Positions 1 through 6,641 of a DNA stretch of 12,466 nucleotides are shown here, in pieces. The notes under the pieces were generated by a model, which saw nothing but the letters and a program-made list of their open reading frames with translations, was not told the origin of the DNA and made no database searches. The translations under genes were made by a program, and so were the position numbers. How positions within the stretch are numbered: position 1 is the first letter of the stretch; the number at the start of each line of letters is the position of its first letter. This stretch comes from Rhodoferax sp. (GTDB taxonomy: Bacteria; Pseudomonadota; Gammaproteobacteria; Burkholderiales; Burkholderiaceae_C), in the NCBI GenBank assembly GCA_021731215.1, contig JAKFXU010000198.1, positions 1-12,466 of the forward strand, written 5' to 3'.

Positions 1-9
1 TGGTAGTTC

Positions 10-124
10 GTAGGGTGGGCAAAGCGCAGCGTGCCCACGGACGCACATTCCAGGGTGTACCACTCGCCTGGTCACTGCCGTGGTGGCTGACACCGGTGGG
101 CACGCTGCGCTTTGCCCACCCTAC
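10..124. repeat. REPIN-like long palindromic intergenic repeat
   Basis: Two perfect 29-bp inverted arms lie at 10-38 and 96-124, each containing the core GGGTGGGCAAAGCGCAGCGT or its complement. The 57-bp loop can pair further: ggtgt at 54-58 with acacc at 90-94, and accac at 59-63 with gtggt at 80-84. The whole element can therefore fold into one long hairpin. The core resembles a palindrome I have often seen between genes in proteobacteria, probably a REP pair (REPIN) mobilised by a RAYT transposase. That family assignment is from memory; the arms themselves are read directly. No T-run follows, so a simple intrinsic terminator is unlikely. Confidence 0.8.
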
Positions 125-195
125 CCCGGTTCCTCACTCAATGCGGCGCGGATACTTCATCCCTTCAAACACGAAACCCAATGTGGCAGTTAGCT

Positions 196-221
196 CCCTC
201 TCGCCCGGCGGGGCGAGAGGG
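196..221. repeat. Short GC-rich hairpin repeat (11-bp stem)
   Basis: ccctctcgccc at 196-206 pairs perfectly with gggcgagaggg at 211-221 around a 4-nt loop. It is followed by a G-rich purine tract (222-240) rather than by T residues, so it does not look like an intrinsic terminator. The sequence resembles a widespread proteobacterial intergenic repeat of the ctctcgccc/gggcgagag type. With the element at 10-124 it accounts for most of the gene-free first 414 bases. I see no convincing gene or promoter in the remainder of that stretch. Confidence 0.65.
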
Positions 222-414
222 TTGGGGAGAGTGGGGGAAGAACCCCCGAGCAATAGAAAACCAGAAGAACACGCCACATCAGTTTGAATCGCACCCGCGA
301 GTAGCCCTGTTGCCCAACAACTTGCGCAGCCATGGCCAAGTCGATTAGTCAGTCTATTAACATTCAGCACAGTCAAGTCCATTTTGTCGTCATCCAAAAA
401 TCTGGAGCACTCCC

Positions 415-1299
415 ATGCTGTCACGCCTGCTGCGCCGCCTGTTGCTGAGTCAGATGCTGGCCGGCGCCCTGCTCGGCTGGCTGATTGCCAGCCAGATCGG
501 CGCCGGCTCCTGGCTGGTGCTGCTCACGGCCCTGCTGCTGCCCGTGGTGACGATCAAACTGTCGGTCCTGACGAGCGCCGTCAAGTCGCGCGCGCGCGGC
601 GCCCCGGCCTTGTGGTGGCGCTCACTGGTGGGTGAAATATTGACCGCGCTGCGGATGTACCTGCTGCAAATGCCTTGGGCCAAGGCCCGGCCGGCGGTAC
701 AAGCCGCCATCGGAACTCCGCAGCGCCTGCCGGTGCTGCTGGTGCATGGTTACCTGTGCAACCACCGGGTCTGGGATGCCATGGCCGATCAACTGCGCCG
801 CGCCGGGCACCCGGTGCTGGCGCTTGACCTGGAGCCGTTATTCACCTCGATCGACCACTATGCGCCGCTGGTTGATGACGCCGTGGAGCAACTGTGCCGC
901 CAGACCGGGGCTCAAAAAGTCGCCCTGGTCGGCCACAGCATGGGCGGGCTGGTGATCCGGGCCTGGATGCGCGCCCACGGCAGTGCCCGTGTGGCGCGGG
1001 TCATCACCCTGGGCACGCCGCACGCGGGTACGCAAATGCCACACCTCACGCCTACGCCCAACGGCAAACAGATGGACTGGCGCAGTGCCTGGCTGCAAGA
1101 GCTGGCGACCAGCGAGAGCGCGGCCACGGGCGGCCTGATGCGTATTGCCTTGAGCCCGCAGGACAATATCGTTTATCCGCAGCGCAAACAGGTGTTGCCA
1201 GGGGTTCCGGTCACGGTATTCGACGGTCTGGGCCACCTGGAACTCTGCCTTGACAACGCGGTCATCGATTGGGTGTTGAAGCAACTAGATATCTGTTAA
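415..1299 (+). CDS. Membrane-anchored alpha/beta hydrolase (triacylglycerol lipase-like)
   Basis: This 294-residue protein is probably an ester or lipid hydrolase held at the inner membrane. Residues about 10-55 form two hydrophobic segments (LAGALLGWLIA and WLVLLTALLLPVV), and the catalytic domain starts near residue 104. An oxyanion-loop HG lies at 111-112 (LLVHGYLC), the nucleophile elbow GHSMG at 173-177 places the serine at 175, a probable acid is Asp250 (SPQDNIVYP), and the catalytic His is 274 (GLGHLEL). TPHAGT at 201-206 is a common lipase signature. The ATG at 415 has a GGAG seven bases upstream. It is first of four closely packed plus-strand genes, 9 bp ahead of the HD-GYP-like gene. 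The substrate is not determinable; a thioesterase or phospholipase role is possible. The fold and triad are well supported. Confidence 0.88.
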   Translation: MLSRLLRRLLLSQMLAGALLGWLIASQIGAGSWLVLLTALLLPVVTIKLSVLTSAVKSRARGAPALWWRSLVGEILTALRMYLLQMPWAKARPAVQAAIGTPQRLPVLLVHGYLCNHRVWDAMADQLRRAGHPVLALDLEPLFTSIDHYAPLVDDAVEQLCRQTGAQKVALVGHSMGGLVIRAWMRAHGSARVARVITLGTPHAGTQMPHLTPTPNGKQMDWRSAWLQELATSESAATGGLMRIALSPQDNIVYPQRKQVLPGVPVTVFDGLGHLELCLDNAVIDWVLKQLDIC

Positions 1300-1308
1300 A
1301 ACACAAAC

Positions 1309-2625
1309 ATGACTGATACCAGCACCGATCCGAAGCACTTTACCAAGGCCGTCACCGAGCTCGGTGAAAAGCGTCCGGTGGTGACGACACAGGCGATCTT
1401 CAATGACCGTGGCATCAAGATCATGGAAAAGGGCATTCAGGTCAATGCCGGGCTGTACGAGCGACTGATGGCGCACACGCTGACGCTACCGATTGAAGAT
1501 TCGGTCACCAGCACGGCCACCGTCAGCGGCTCGTTTTTACGCGCGCAGGCCGAGCAGGCCCTGCGCGAGCTGCCCTTCTTTGCCCGCATCAGCGCCGACA
1601 GCAAGACCCGCAACCTGCTGCTCGATGCGCTGGAGAAACTGCCCTTGCCGGCGCCGATGGCATTTCAACTCACGCTCGCCTGCGAGGTGCACCCGGCACT
1701 GTTTCACCACTCGATCCATATGGCGTTGGTGGCCGCCTGGATGACCCTCGGTCCGCTGGTGTCGCGCTTTGACATCAGCCTGGCAGCGGCTGCCGGTTTG
1801 CTGCATGACATCGGCGTGCTGCACCTGGACCCGGTCCTGCTCACGCCCCAGTGCGACATTGGACGTGACCAGAGGCGCCAGCTCTACTCCCACCCGCTGG
1901 TCTCGACGGCCTTGATCGAGCGCCACCATGAGTACCCACGCGAACTGCTGCGCGCGGTCAAGGAGCACCACGAGTTCCTCGACGGATCGGGCTATCCCAG
2001 CCACCTCAGCGGCCAGGCGATAAGCCCGCTGGGGCGCGTTCTTTCGCTCAGTGAGTTGGTCACCACCATGTTGACGCGGCAACCTGAGGCCTGCGAGTTA
2101 CGTCTTTCGGTGCAGCTGCGCATGAACCGGCATCGCTATGATGCTCAGATGCTGGAGCGCGTGCTGCAGCACCTCAAGCCTGCCGCTGAACCGCCAAGCG
2201 ACGCCTTGGCGTTGATGGCCGATCCCGTGAGCCGGCTGCTCGAAATTGACGCCGCCCTGTCCAATTGGCCCGCCGACCTGGCCCTGCGGGTGACCCTGAA
2301 CGGGTCGCGCCGGGAAGGTATGGCAGTTGTGGCCGAGCAGGCCGCGCAATTGCGCCGCACCCTGGCCAGCGTGGGCGTGGCACCGCAGCAGTTGGCGCAA
2401 CTGGGGGACGACGCGCTGGACGACTTTCTTCAATCAGAGTTGGCACTGCTGGCGCATGAAGCGGCCTGGCAATTGCGCGCGCTGGCGCGCCAGACCCGGC
2501 GGCGCTGGCAGCGTGAGCCCGATGGCCAGTATCCAGACACCCTGCACACCTGGCTGGAACGGGTGGATGCGCTGGTGACCAGCATCAACAGCAGCGCGCC
2601 GGCGCCGCTGGGCGACGCCCCCTAA
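1309..2625 (+). CDS. HD-GYP-like domain protein (possible cyclic-di-GMP phosphodiesterase relative)
   Basis: This is a 438-residue cytoplasmic protein without membrane segments. Residues 25-65 resemble the short beta-rich lead-in often found before HD-GYP domains. The HD-type core spans about 125-260: His137 region (HSIHMAL), the HD pair at 166-167 (LLHDIG), His195 (YSHPL), His206-His207, and the GYP signature HHEFLDGSGYP at 220-230. Canonical HD-GYP enzymes have HDIGK, but here the lysine position is Val170, so activity on cyclic-di-GMP is uncertain. Residues 290-430 are an alpha-helical, Ala/Leu-rich tail of unknown function. The start lies 9 bp after the hydrolase stop without a clear Shine-Dalgarno, suggesting coupled translation. 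The domain call is secure; catalytic competence is not. Confidence 0.85.
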   Translation: MTDTSTDPKHFTKAVTELGEKRPVVTTQAIFNDRGIKIMEKGIQVNAGLYERLMAHTLTLPIEDSVTSTATVSGSFLRAQAEQALRELPFFARISADSKTRNLLLDALEKLPLPAPMAFQLTLACEVHPALFHHSIHMALVAAWMTLGPLVSRFDISLAAAAGLLHDIGVLHLDPVLLTPQCDIGRDQRRQLYSHPLVSTALIERHHEYPRELLRAVKEHHEFLDGSGYPSHLSGQAISPLGRVLSLSELVTTMLTRQPEACELRLSVQLRMNRHRYDAQMLERVLQHLKPAAEPPSDALALMADPVSRLLEIDAALSNWPADLALRVTLNGSRREGMAVVAEQAAQLRRTLASVGVAPQQLAQLGDDALDDFLQSELALLAHEAAWQLRALARQTRRRWQREPDGQYPDTLHTWLERVDALVTSINSSAPAPLGDAP

Positions 2626-2628
2626 GCC

Positions 2629-3228
2629 ATGTCTGCACCCCAAGCCGCCACTGCCACGCGCCCCGCTTCCCTGTCCGACCTGTTCTGGTCGTTCACGCAC
2701 CTGGCCTTGCAGGGCTTTGGCGGCGTACTGGCGGTGGTGCAGCGCGAGCTGGTGGATAAAAAGAAATGGTTGACGCGCGAGGAGTTTGTGGAAGACTGGG
2801 CGGTGGCGCAAATCTTGCCGGGCCCCAATGTCGTCAACCTCTCCTTGATGATTGGCGACCGCTACTTTGGCCTGCGCGGCGCGCTGGTCGCATTGGCTGG
2901 CATGCTGGCCTTTCCGCTGCTGCTCGTGCTGGCGCTGGCCGCCGTCTTTGCCGGCATTGCCGACTCCCCCGGCGTGGCGGGCGCGCTGCGCGGCATGGGC
3001 GCGGTGGCAGCCGGGCTGATTGCCGCCACCGGGTTCAGGCTGATCGGCGTCCTGAAAAAAAACGTGATGGGCGTGGCCGTCTGCTGGTCGTTTGCCGCCG
3101 CCTCTTTTATCGCCATTGCGCTGTTGCGTGTGCCCCTGGCGTGGGTGCTGCTGGGGCTCGGTAGCGTGGCCTGCGCTTGGGCCTACCGCCAACTGGGCCG
3201 GGTCCGCGCGCTGGACACGCCGGCATGA
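2629..3228 (+). CDS. chrA: Chromate transporter ChrA family, N-terminal-type half
   Basis: A 199-residue multi-span inner-membrane protein of the CHR (chromate ion transporter) family, in the short-chain form where two separate genes make the two halves of a full-length ChrA. Visible family marks are the FGG motif at 30-32 (ALQGFGGVLAVV) and PGPN at 64-67 (QILPGPNVVNLS), followed by about four hydrophobic segments from residue 83 to 190. Characterised ChrA proteins export chromate by proton-coupled antiport. Short-chain pairs are known to act together, but the substrate in this host is inferred. The start is 3 bp after the HD-GYP-like stop with no strong ribosome-binding site, and the stop overlaps the next gene by ATGA, so translation of all three genes is probably coupled. 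Confidence 0.9.
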   Translation: MSAPQAATATRPASLSDLFWSFTHLALQGFGGVLAVVQRELVDKKKWLTREEFVEDWAVAQILPGPNVVNLSLMIGDRYFGLRGALVALAGMLAFPLLLVLALAAVFAGIADSPGVAGALRGMGAVAAGLIAATGFRLIGVLKKNVMGVAVCWSFAAASFIAIALLRVPLAWVLLGLGSVACAWAYRQLGRVRALDTPA

Positions 3229-3821
3229 GCCTGGCCCTGACCGGCGCCGACTGGCTGGCGCTGTTGACCCATTTCCTGTCGCTGTCCTTGCTGGCCGTGG
3301 GTGGTGCCATCACCACGGTGCCCGACATGCACCGCTATCTGGTCGATCAGCGCCACTGGCTGAGCGACAGCCAGTTCACCTCCTCCATCGCGCTGGCGCA
3401 GGCCGCACCCGGGCCCAACGTGCTGTTTGTGGCGCTGCTGGGCTGGAATGTGGGCATGAACGCCGGCGGCGGCCTGGGCGCGGGCCTTGCGGCCTGGCCC
3501 TACGCCCTGCTGGGCGTCGGCATTGCCATGATCGGCATCCTGCTGCCCAGCACCACCCTGACCTTTGTAGCGGCGCGCTGGGGCCATCAAAACCGGGAAC
3601 GCCGCCTGGTGCGTGCCTTCAAGCAGGGCATGACCCCGATCGTGATCGCGCTGCTGATTGCCACCGGCTGGATTCTGGCCGCCAGCCATGGCAGTTCGAT
3701 CAAAAACTGGCCCTTGTGGCTGCTCACGGGTGTGAGCGCCCTGCTGGTGTGGCACACCCGACTGCATTTACTGTGGCTACTCGGGACGGGTGCGCTGTTG
3801 GGTTGGCTGGGCTGGGTCTAG
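3225..3821 (+). CDS. chrA: Chromate transporter ChrA family, C-terminal-type half
   Basis: A 198-residue membrane protein and partner of the preceding half. Its ATG at 3225 overlaps the upstream TGA in the sequence ATGA, which decides this start over an in-frame ATG at 3177 that would lie inside the neighbour. The CHR repeat marks reappear: VGG at 25-27 (LLAVGGAITTVPDMHR) and APGPN at 61-65, then about four hydrophobic segments up to the C-terminal end. The second half arises from the same duplicated domain as the first, usually inserting with opposite topology. It is the last gene of the plus-strand set, and a miniature transposable element begins 16 bp after its stop. No chrB or chromate regulator is present in the window, so chromate-specific induction cannot be inferred. 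Confidence 0.9.
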   Translation: MSLALTGADWLALLTHFLSLSLLAVGGAITTVPDMHRYLVDQRHWLSDSQFTSSIALAQAAPGPNVLFVALLGWNVGMNAGGGLGAGLAAWPYALLGVGIAMIGILLPSTTLTFVAARWGHQNRERRLVRAFKQGMTPIVIALLIATGWILAASHGSSIKNWPLWLLTGVSALLVWHTRLHLLWLLGTGALLGWLGWV

Positions 3822-3837
3822 ACTCAGCGCCAATCAA

Positions 3838-4071
3838 CCTAGAAACCGCAGTTGGACGTGCCCGAGTGGGCCGTCATGGGGTGCGCTGGCAAGGCGGGAC
3901 GACACTGCGGGCTACTGCCCGCAAGGAGGAGCAACGCCGCCAGAGCGCGCCAGGGCGGCTCAATCGGGCACGTAGCGCTGTCACCCAAAAGGTGAACTCG
4001 TGCGTGGGTACAGAAGTCAGTGTTCATGCGGCCTTGCAAGCGGAAATGAGCGGTCAACTGCGGTTTCTAGG
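3838..4071. mobile_element. MITE-like element with 17-bp terminal inverted repeats and 5-bp target duplication
   Basis: The left end CCTAGAAACCGCAGTTG (3838-3854) is repeated as a perfect inverted copy at 4055-4071. Direct ATCAA repeats flank it at 3833-3837 and 4072-4076, as expected for a 5-bp target-site duplication. The 234-bp element has no convincing gene. Its interior holds a GC-rich hairpin: gcgggc at 3907-3912 pairs with gcccgc at 3917-3922, with outer partial pairing between 3883-3896 and 3935-3948. A small hairpin tcacc/ggtga lies at 3981-3995. Ends beginning CCTAGA with 5-bp duplications match the IS1380 family (ISEcp1 ends begin CCTAGA), so a non-autonomous IS1380 derivative is the likeliest origin. 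With its flanks it fills most of the 313-bp gap between the convergent genes. Confidence 0.85.
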
Positions 4072-4134
4072 ATCAAGAGCTGTATGAGTATTTTACGTAC
4101 TGCTACGGAACCGGGATCACCGACTTGATGCACT

Positions 4135-5289
4135 TTACAGGGGATTGAGAACAGAGCGATAAAAACACAGCATCCGTTGCGCCTGCTTGGTGGCAGACCA
4201 TTCATGCGCGTAGTCACGACCTGCATCGCCCAGGTCTTTTCGAACCTGCGCATCCCTTAACATCTTGACGACTTTGCCAGAAAAATCTGTCAACTCCTCC
4301 TGTGCAATCCATACGCCGACGCCTTCCCGCAATACATCTCGCGTTCCCAGTTCGGCGGTGGAGACGACGGGCACGCCTTGTGCCATGGCTTCGAGTAAAA
4401 CCAGTCCCTGTGTTTCTGTTCGCGATGAAAATACAAAAATGTCTGCCGCGCTATAGCAACTATTCAATTCTGTATGGCGGTCCAAGTAGCCGATGAACAT
4501 TATGTTCTCGCTAAGCCCCAGTTTTTTGACTTCTAGTTCAAGGCTTTCTTGCGCCGGGCCTTCACCTGCAATGACGAAAAGCACGTCAGAAATTTCATTT
4601 CTGATCCGATCCACTGTCTTGATCAGGAACCCAATGTTTTTCTCGTGAGCAACTCGCCCTACGAAAAGTAGTACGGGTCGATCCTGTGAAATATGATAGT
4701 TTTTTCGAAACGTTTTGCGGTTTCCTGGTACAAAACTATCCAACTCGAGACCGGTCGGGATGACTTCCGTATGAGTCGTGATGCCGTAGCTCTTTAGTAT
4801 GCGCAGCATCGGATGGGACGGCACGACCATCCCATCCAGACTATTTCCCTGATGACGGGAGAACCGCTTCGCGACAAAACGCATCACCTTCTTTGGCACG
4901 AGGGGGACATAGTGGTAGAGATATTCTTCGAAAAATGTGTGATATGTCTCTACACAAGAAATGCCGAGCAAGCGCGATAACTTGGTGCCCAAGTAATGCG
5001 CAACGAAGGGCGTTTGTATGTGAATGATGTCGTATTGCTCGCCACGCAATCTTTCAAGATGCGTCATTACCCACTTGTAACTCATAAGCCGGTCTTCGGG
5101 GTCGAATGGCAAATAGCGTGCCGGCACACGCATGATATCTACTTCATCGGCACTGGGTGTCAAATAATCTGGCGCAATTAAATGGACCGTGTGACCCAGT
5201 AAAGCAAGGTTATGGCGAAAGGTTTCTATCGAAGTTGAAACACCGTTGATACGCGGAAAATAGACATCGGAGATAAACAGGATTTTCAT
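4135..5289 (-). CDS. GT4-family glycosyltransferase, probable diacylglycerol glycosyltransferase
   Basis: A 384-residue GT-B fold glycosyltransferase. The N-terminal acceptor domain begins MKILFISDVYFPRINGVSTS (1-20), a pattern shared with lipid glycosyltransferases such as alMGS-type glucosyl-DAG synthases and SQD2/SqdX. The C-terminal donor domain has GRVAHEKN at 211-218, AGEGP at 241-245 and the GT4 EX7E pair E292/E300 within SSRTETQGLVLLEAM. A TTG at 5307 would add six residues, but the ATG at 5289 fits the family start exactly, although no strong Shine-Dalgarno precedes it. It lies 79 bp downstream of dgkA on the same strand. Given its neighbours I infer DAG as acceptor, making a membrane glycolipid; transfer to another polyprenyl or sugar acceptor is possible. 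The gene is AT-richer than its flanks: 4681-4740 has 21 G/C of 60. Confidence 0.85.
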   Translation of the reverse strand: MKILFISDVYFPRINGVSTSIETFRHNLALLGHTVHLIAPDYLTPSADEVDIMRVPARYLPFDPEDRLMSYKWVMTHLERLRGEQYDIIHIQTPFVAHYLGTKLSRLLGISCVETYHTFFEEYLYHYVPLVPKKVMRFVAKRFSRHQGNSLDGMVVPSHPMLRILKSYGITTHTEVIPTGLELDSFVPGNRKTFRKNYHISQDRPVLLFVGRVAHEKNIGFLIKTVDRIRNEISDVLFVIAGEGPAQESLELEVKKLGLSENIMFIGYLDRHTELNSCYSAADIFVFSSRTETQGLVLLEAMAQGVPVVSTAELGTRDVLREGVGVWIAQEELTDFSGKVVKMLRDAQVRKDLGDAGRDYAHEWSATKQAQRMLCFYRSVLNPL

Positions 5290-5368
5290 AGTAGCTGATG
5301 CAAGCAAGATGACTATTGATGCAGCCAGACTGCGTGGGTCAATCTTGCGGCGAAGGTCTCCGAAAGAG

Positions 5369-5737
5369 TCAGTTCATTAAAATAAGCATCCAAACGACAA
5401 CGAGATTTAGCAGGCTGATCAAGACGGCAGCGCTACCGATATCTTTTGCGCGCTTGGCGAGCCTGTGGTCGTCGAGGGAGATGCGATCGACCGTTGCCTC
5501 GATGGCTGAATTGAGCAGTTCGACGATGAGAAGCAGCAGCACGCACGCGATCATCAAGGCTCGACCGAGATTTTCATGCTCCAACAAAAATGCCAGCGGT
5601 ACAAGAACGCTTGCAAGCAACACCTCTTGACGAAAAGCATCTTCATGGCGGAAGGCTGCCTTCAAACCAGCGCAAGAATACTTGAAAGCGTCTATCAAGC
5701 GCTTAAACCCCGTTTTTCCTTTGTAAGGACTTTCCAT
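5369..5737 (-). CDS. dgkA: Diacylglycerol kinase (prokaryotic DgkA type)
   Basis: A 122-residue integral membrane kinase that phosphorylates DAG to phosphatidic acid with ATP, of the usual length for the family. The N-terminus is amphipathic (residues 10-45), followed by three hydrophobic helices at about 43-56, 59-75 and 101-120. The diagnostic block ELLNSAIEATVDRI contains Glu73, Asn76 and Glu80, and RAKDIGSAAV contains Lys98 and Asp99. These align with the E. coli active-site residues Glu69, Asn72, Glu76, Lys94 and Asp95 at a constant offset of four. The start is 9 bp after the phosphoesterase stop, so the two are very likely cotranscribed. In this setting DgkA would recycle DAG released by the phosphoesterase. 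The identification is firm; the pathway link is inferred. Confidence 0.93.
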   Translation of the reverse strand: MESPYKGKTGFKRLIDAFKYSCAGLKAAFRHEDAFRQEVLLASVLVPLAFLLEHENLGRALMIACVLLLLIVELLNSAIEATVDRISLDDHRLAKRAKDIGSAAVLISLLNLVVVWMLILMN

Positions 5738-5746
5738 TATTTTTTC

Positions 5747-6526
5747 TTAAGTGTTGGTAATTTGAACGACGCCGGGTTTGGGAGCTGAATTCCATAAAAT
5801 CAGCTCCATGCGACCATTCATGTGTTCAACAACGGCGCTGCAACTGTCCACCCAGTCGCCACAGTTGATATAGAACAAGCCATCAACTTCCTTGATCATG
5901 GGCCAATGGATGTGCCCGCAAATTGCGCCATCCAGTCCTTGTTCACGTGCATGGTGGATAACGGAATCTTCAAAGTTAAAGATGAAGTTGACAGCAGTCT
6001 TTACTTTGCGTTTGGCATATCCAGCCAACGACCAGTAGCCGGGACGTTTGAGCGTTCGGCGCAGCCATGATAAATAGATGTTGAGATTGACCAACAGATC
6101 ATAAGCCTTGTCTCCAAAAATGGCAATCCACCTGTGATGGCGCGTGACTTGATCGAACTCATCTCCGTGCAACAACAAATAGCGACGGCCATCTGCTGCA
6201 GTGTGAACATATTCATGCTCCACCATGACGTCACCAAATGAAGTACCGACGTACTCGCGCATAGCCTCGTCATGATTGCCGGGGATGAAAATAACTTTCT
6301 CACCATGCCGGGCACGCCGCAACATCTTTTGCACGAACGTATTCTGTGCAAGAGACCAATGCACTGCGCCCCGGCTCATTGACCACAAGTCAACGATGTC
6401 ACCGAGCAGGAATACGTGTTCGGAGGAGTATTCTTTCAGAAACTCAAGCAGGTGGTGGGCTTGGCAAGCCTTGGTACCGAGGTGTATGTCAGACAGGAAG
6501 ATCGAACGGACTTGTTGCATAGTCAT
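5747..6526 (-). CDS. Calcineurin-like metallophosphoesterase, PlcP-like (often annotated as UDP-2,3-diacylglucosamine diphosphatase)
   Basis: A 259-residue binuclear-metal phosphoesterase. The metal-binding motifs appear in order: SDIH at 12-15, GDIVD at 42-46, GNHD at 83-86, HGDEFD at 120-125 and GHIH at 204-207, with NCGDWVDSC at 221-229 near the end. The motif spacing and phrases such as HTAADGRRYLLLHGDEFD fit, from memory, the family that includes PlcP, which removes phospholipid headgroups under phosphate limitation. It is less like LpxH, its usual automatic label. Starts at 6526 (used) or 6520 put the domain at the N-terminus. An ATG at 6613 would prepend about 29 basic, Cys-rich residues that look non-native. 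It heads a minus-strand set with dgkA and a GT4 glycosyltransferase. PlcP versus LpxH-like function is inferred mainly from this context. Confidence 0.82.
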   Translation of the reverse strand: MTMQQVRSIFLSDIHLGTKACQAHHLLEFLKEYSSEHVFLLGDIVDLWSMSRGAVHWSLAQNTFVQKMLRRARHGEKVIFIPGNHDEAMREYVGTSFGDVMVEHEYVHTAADGRRYLLLHGDEFDQVTRHHRWIAIFGDKAYDLLVNLNIYLSWLRRTLKRPGYWSLAGYAKRKVKTAVNFIFNFEDSVIHHAREQGLDGAICGHIHWPMIKEVDGLFYINCGDWVDSCSAVVEHMNGRMELILWNSAPKPGVVQITNT

Positions 6527-6641
6527 GCCGTTGCCGATGCAGCGATGACATTGTTTTTTTGTTCGGTGCCGTATGCGCTTTGAATTGTTCTTTCCATGGA
6601 GACAGCATCGCATGGAAACATTTCAATGATGTTACAGTTTG

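Noticed and set aside
196..221. Intrinsic terminator for a gene left of the window
   Set aside because: The stem is strong but no T-run follows on either strand; it matches a dispersed hairpin repeat better.
134..424. Possible minus-strand small gene in the left intergenic region
   Set aside because: It would be translated through the 196-221 hairpin repeat and has no ribosome-binding site or recognisable motif; the region reads as repeats.
2434..3192. Minus-strand open frame opposite the HD-GYP-like and chrA genes
   Set aside because: Q/H/G/R-rich antisense shadow with no recognisable motif; the plus-strand genes explain the sequence.
3092..4087. Plus-strand open frame (331 codons) crossing both chrA halves and the transposable element
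   Set aside because: It is out of frame with two convincing membrane transporter genes, is Arg/Ala/His-rich without domains, and runs on into the mobile element.
6527..6613. N-terminal extension of the phosphoesterase to the ATG at 6613
   Set aside because: The extra residues are Cys/Arg/Lys-rich and unlike the family, and no ribosome-binding site precedes that ATG. It is not fully excluded.
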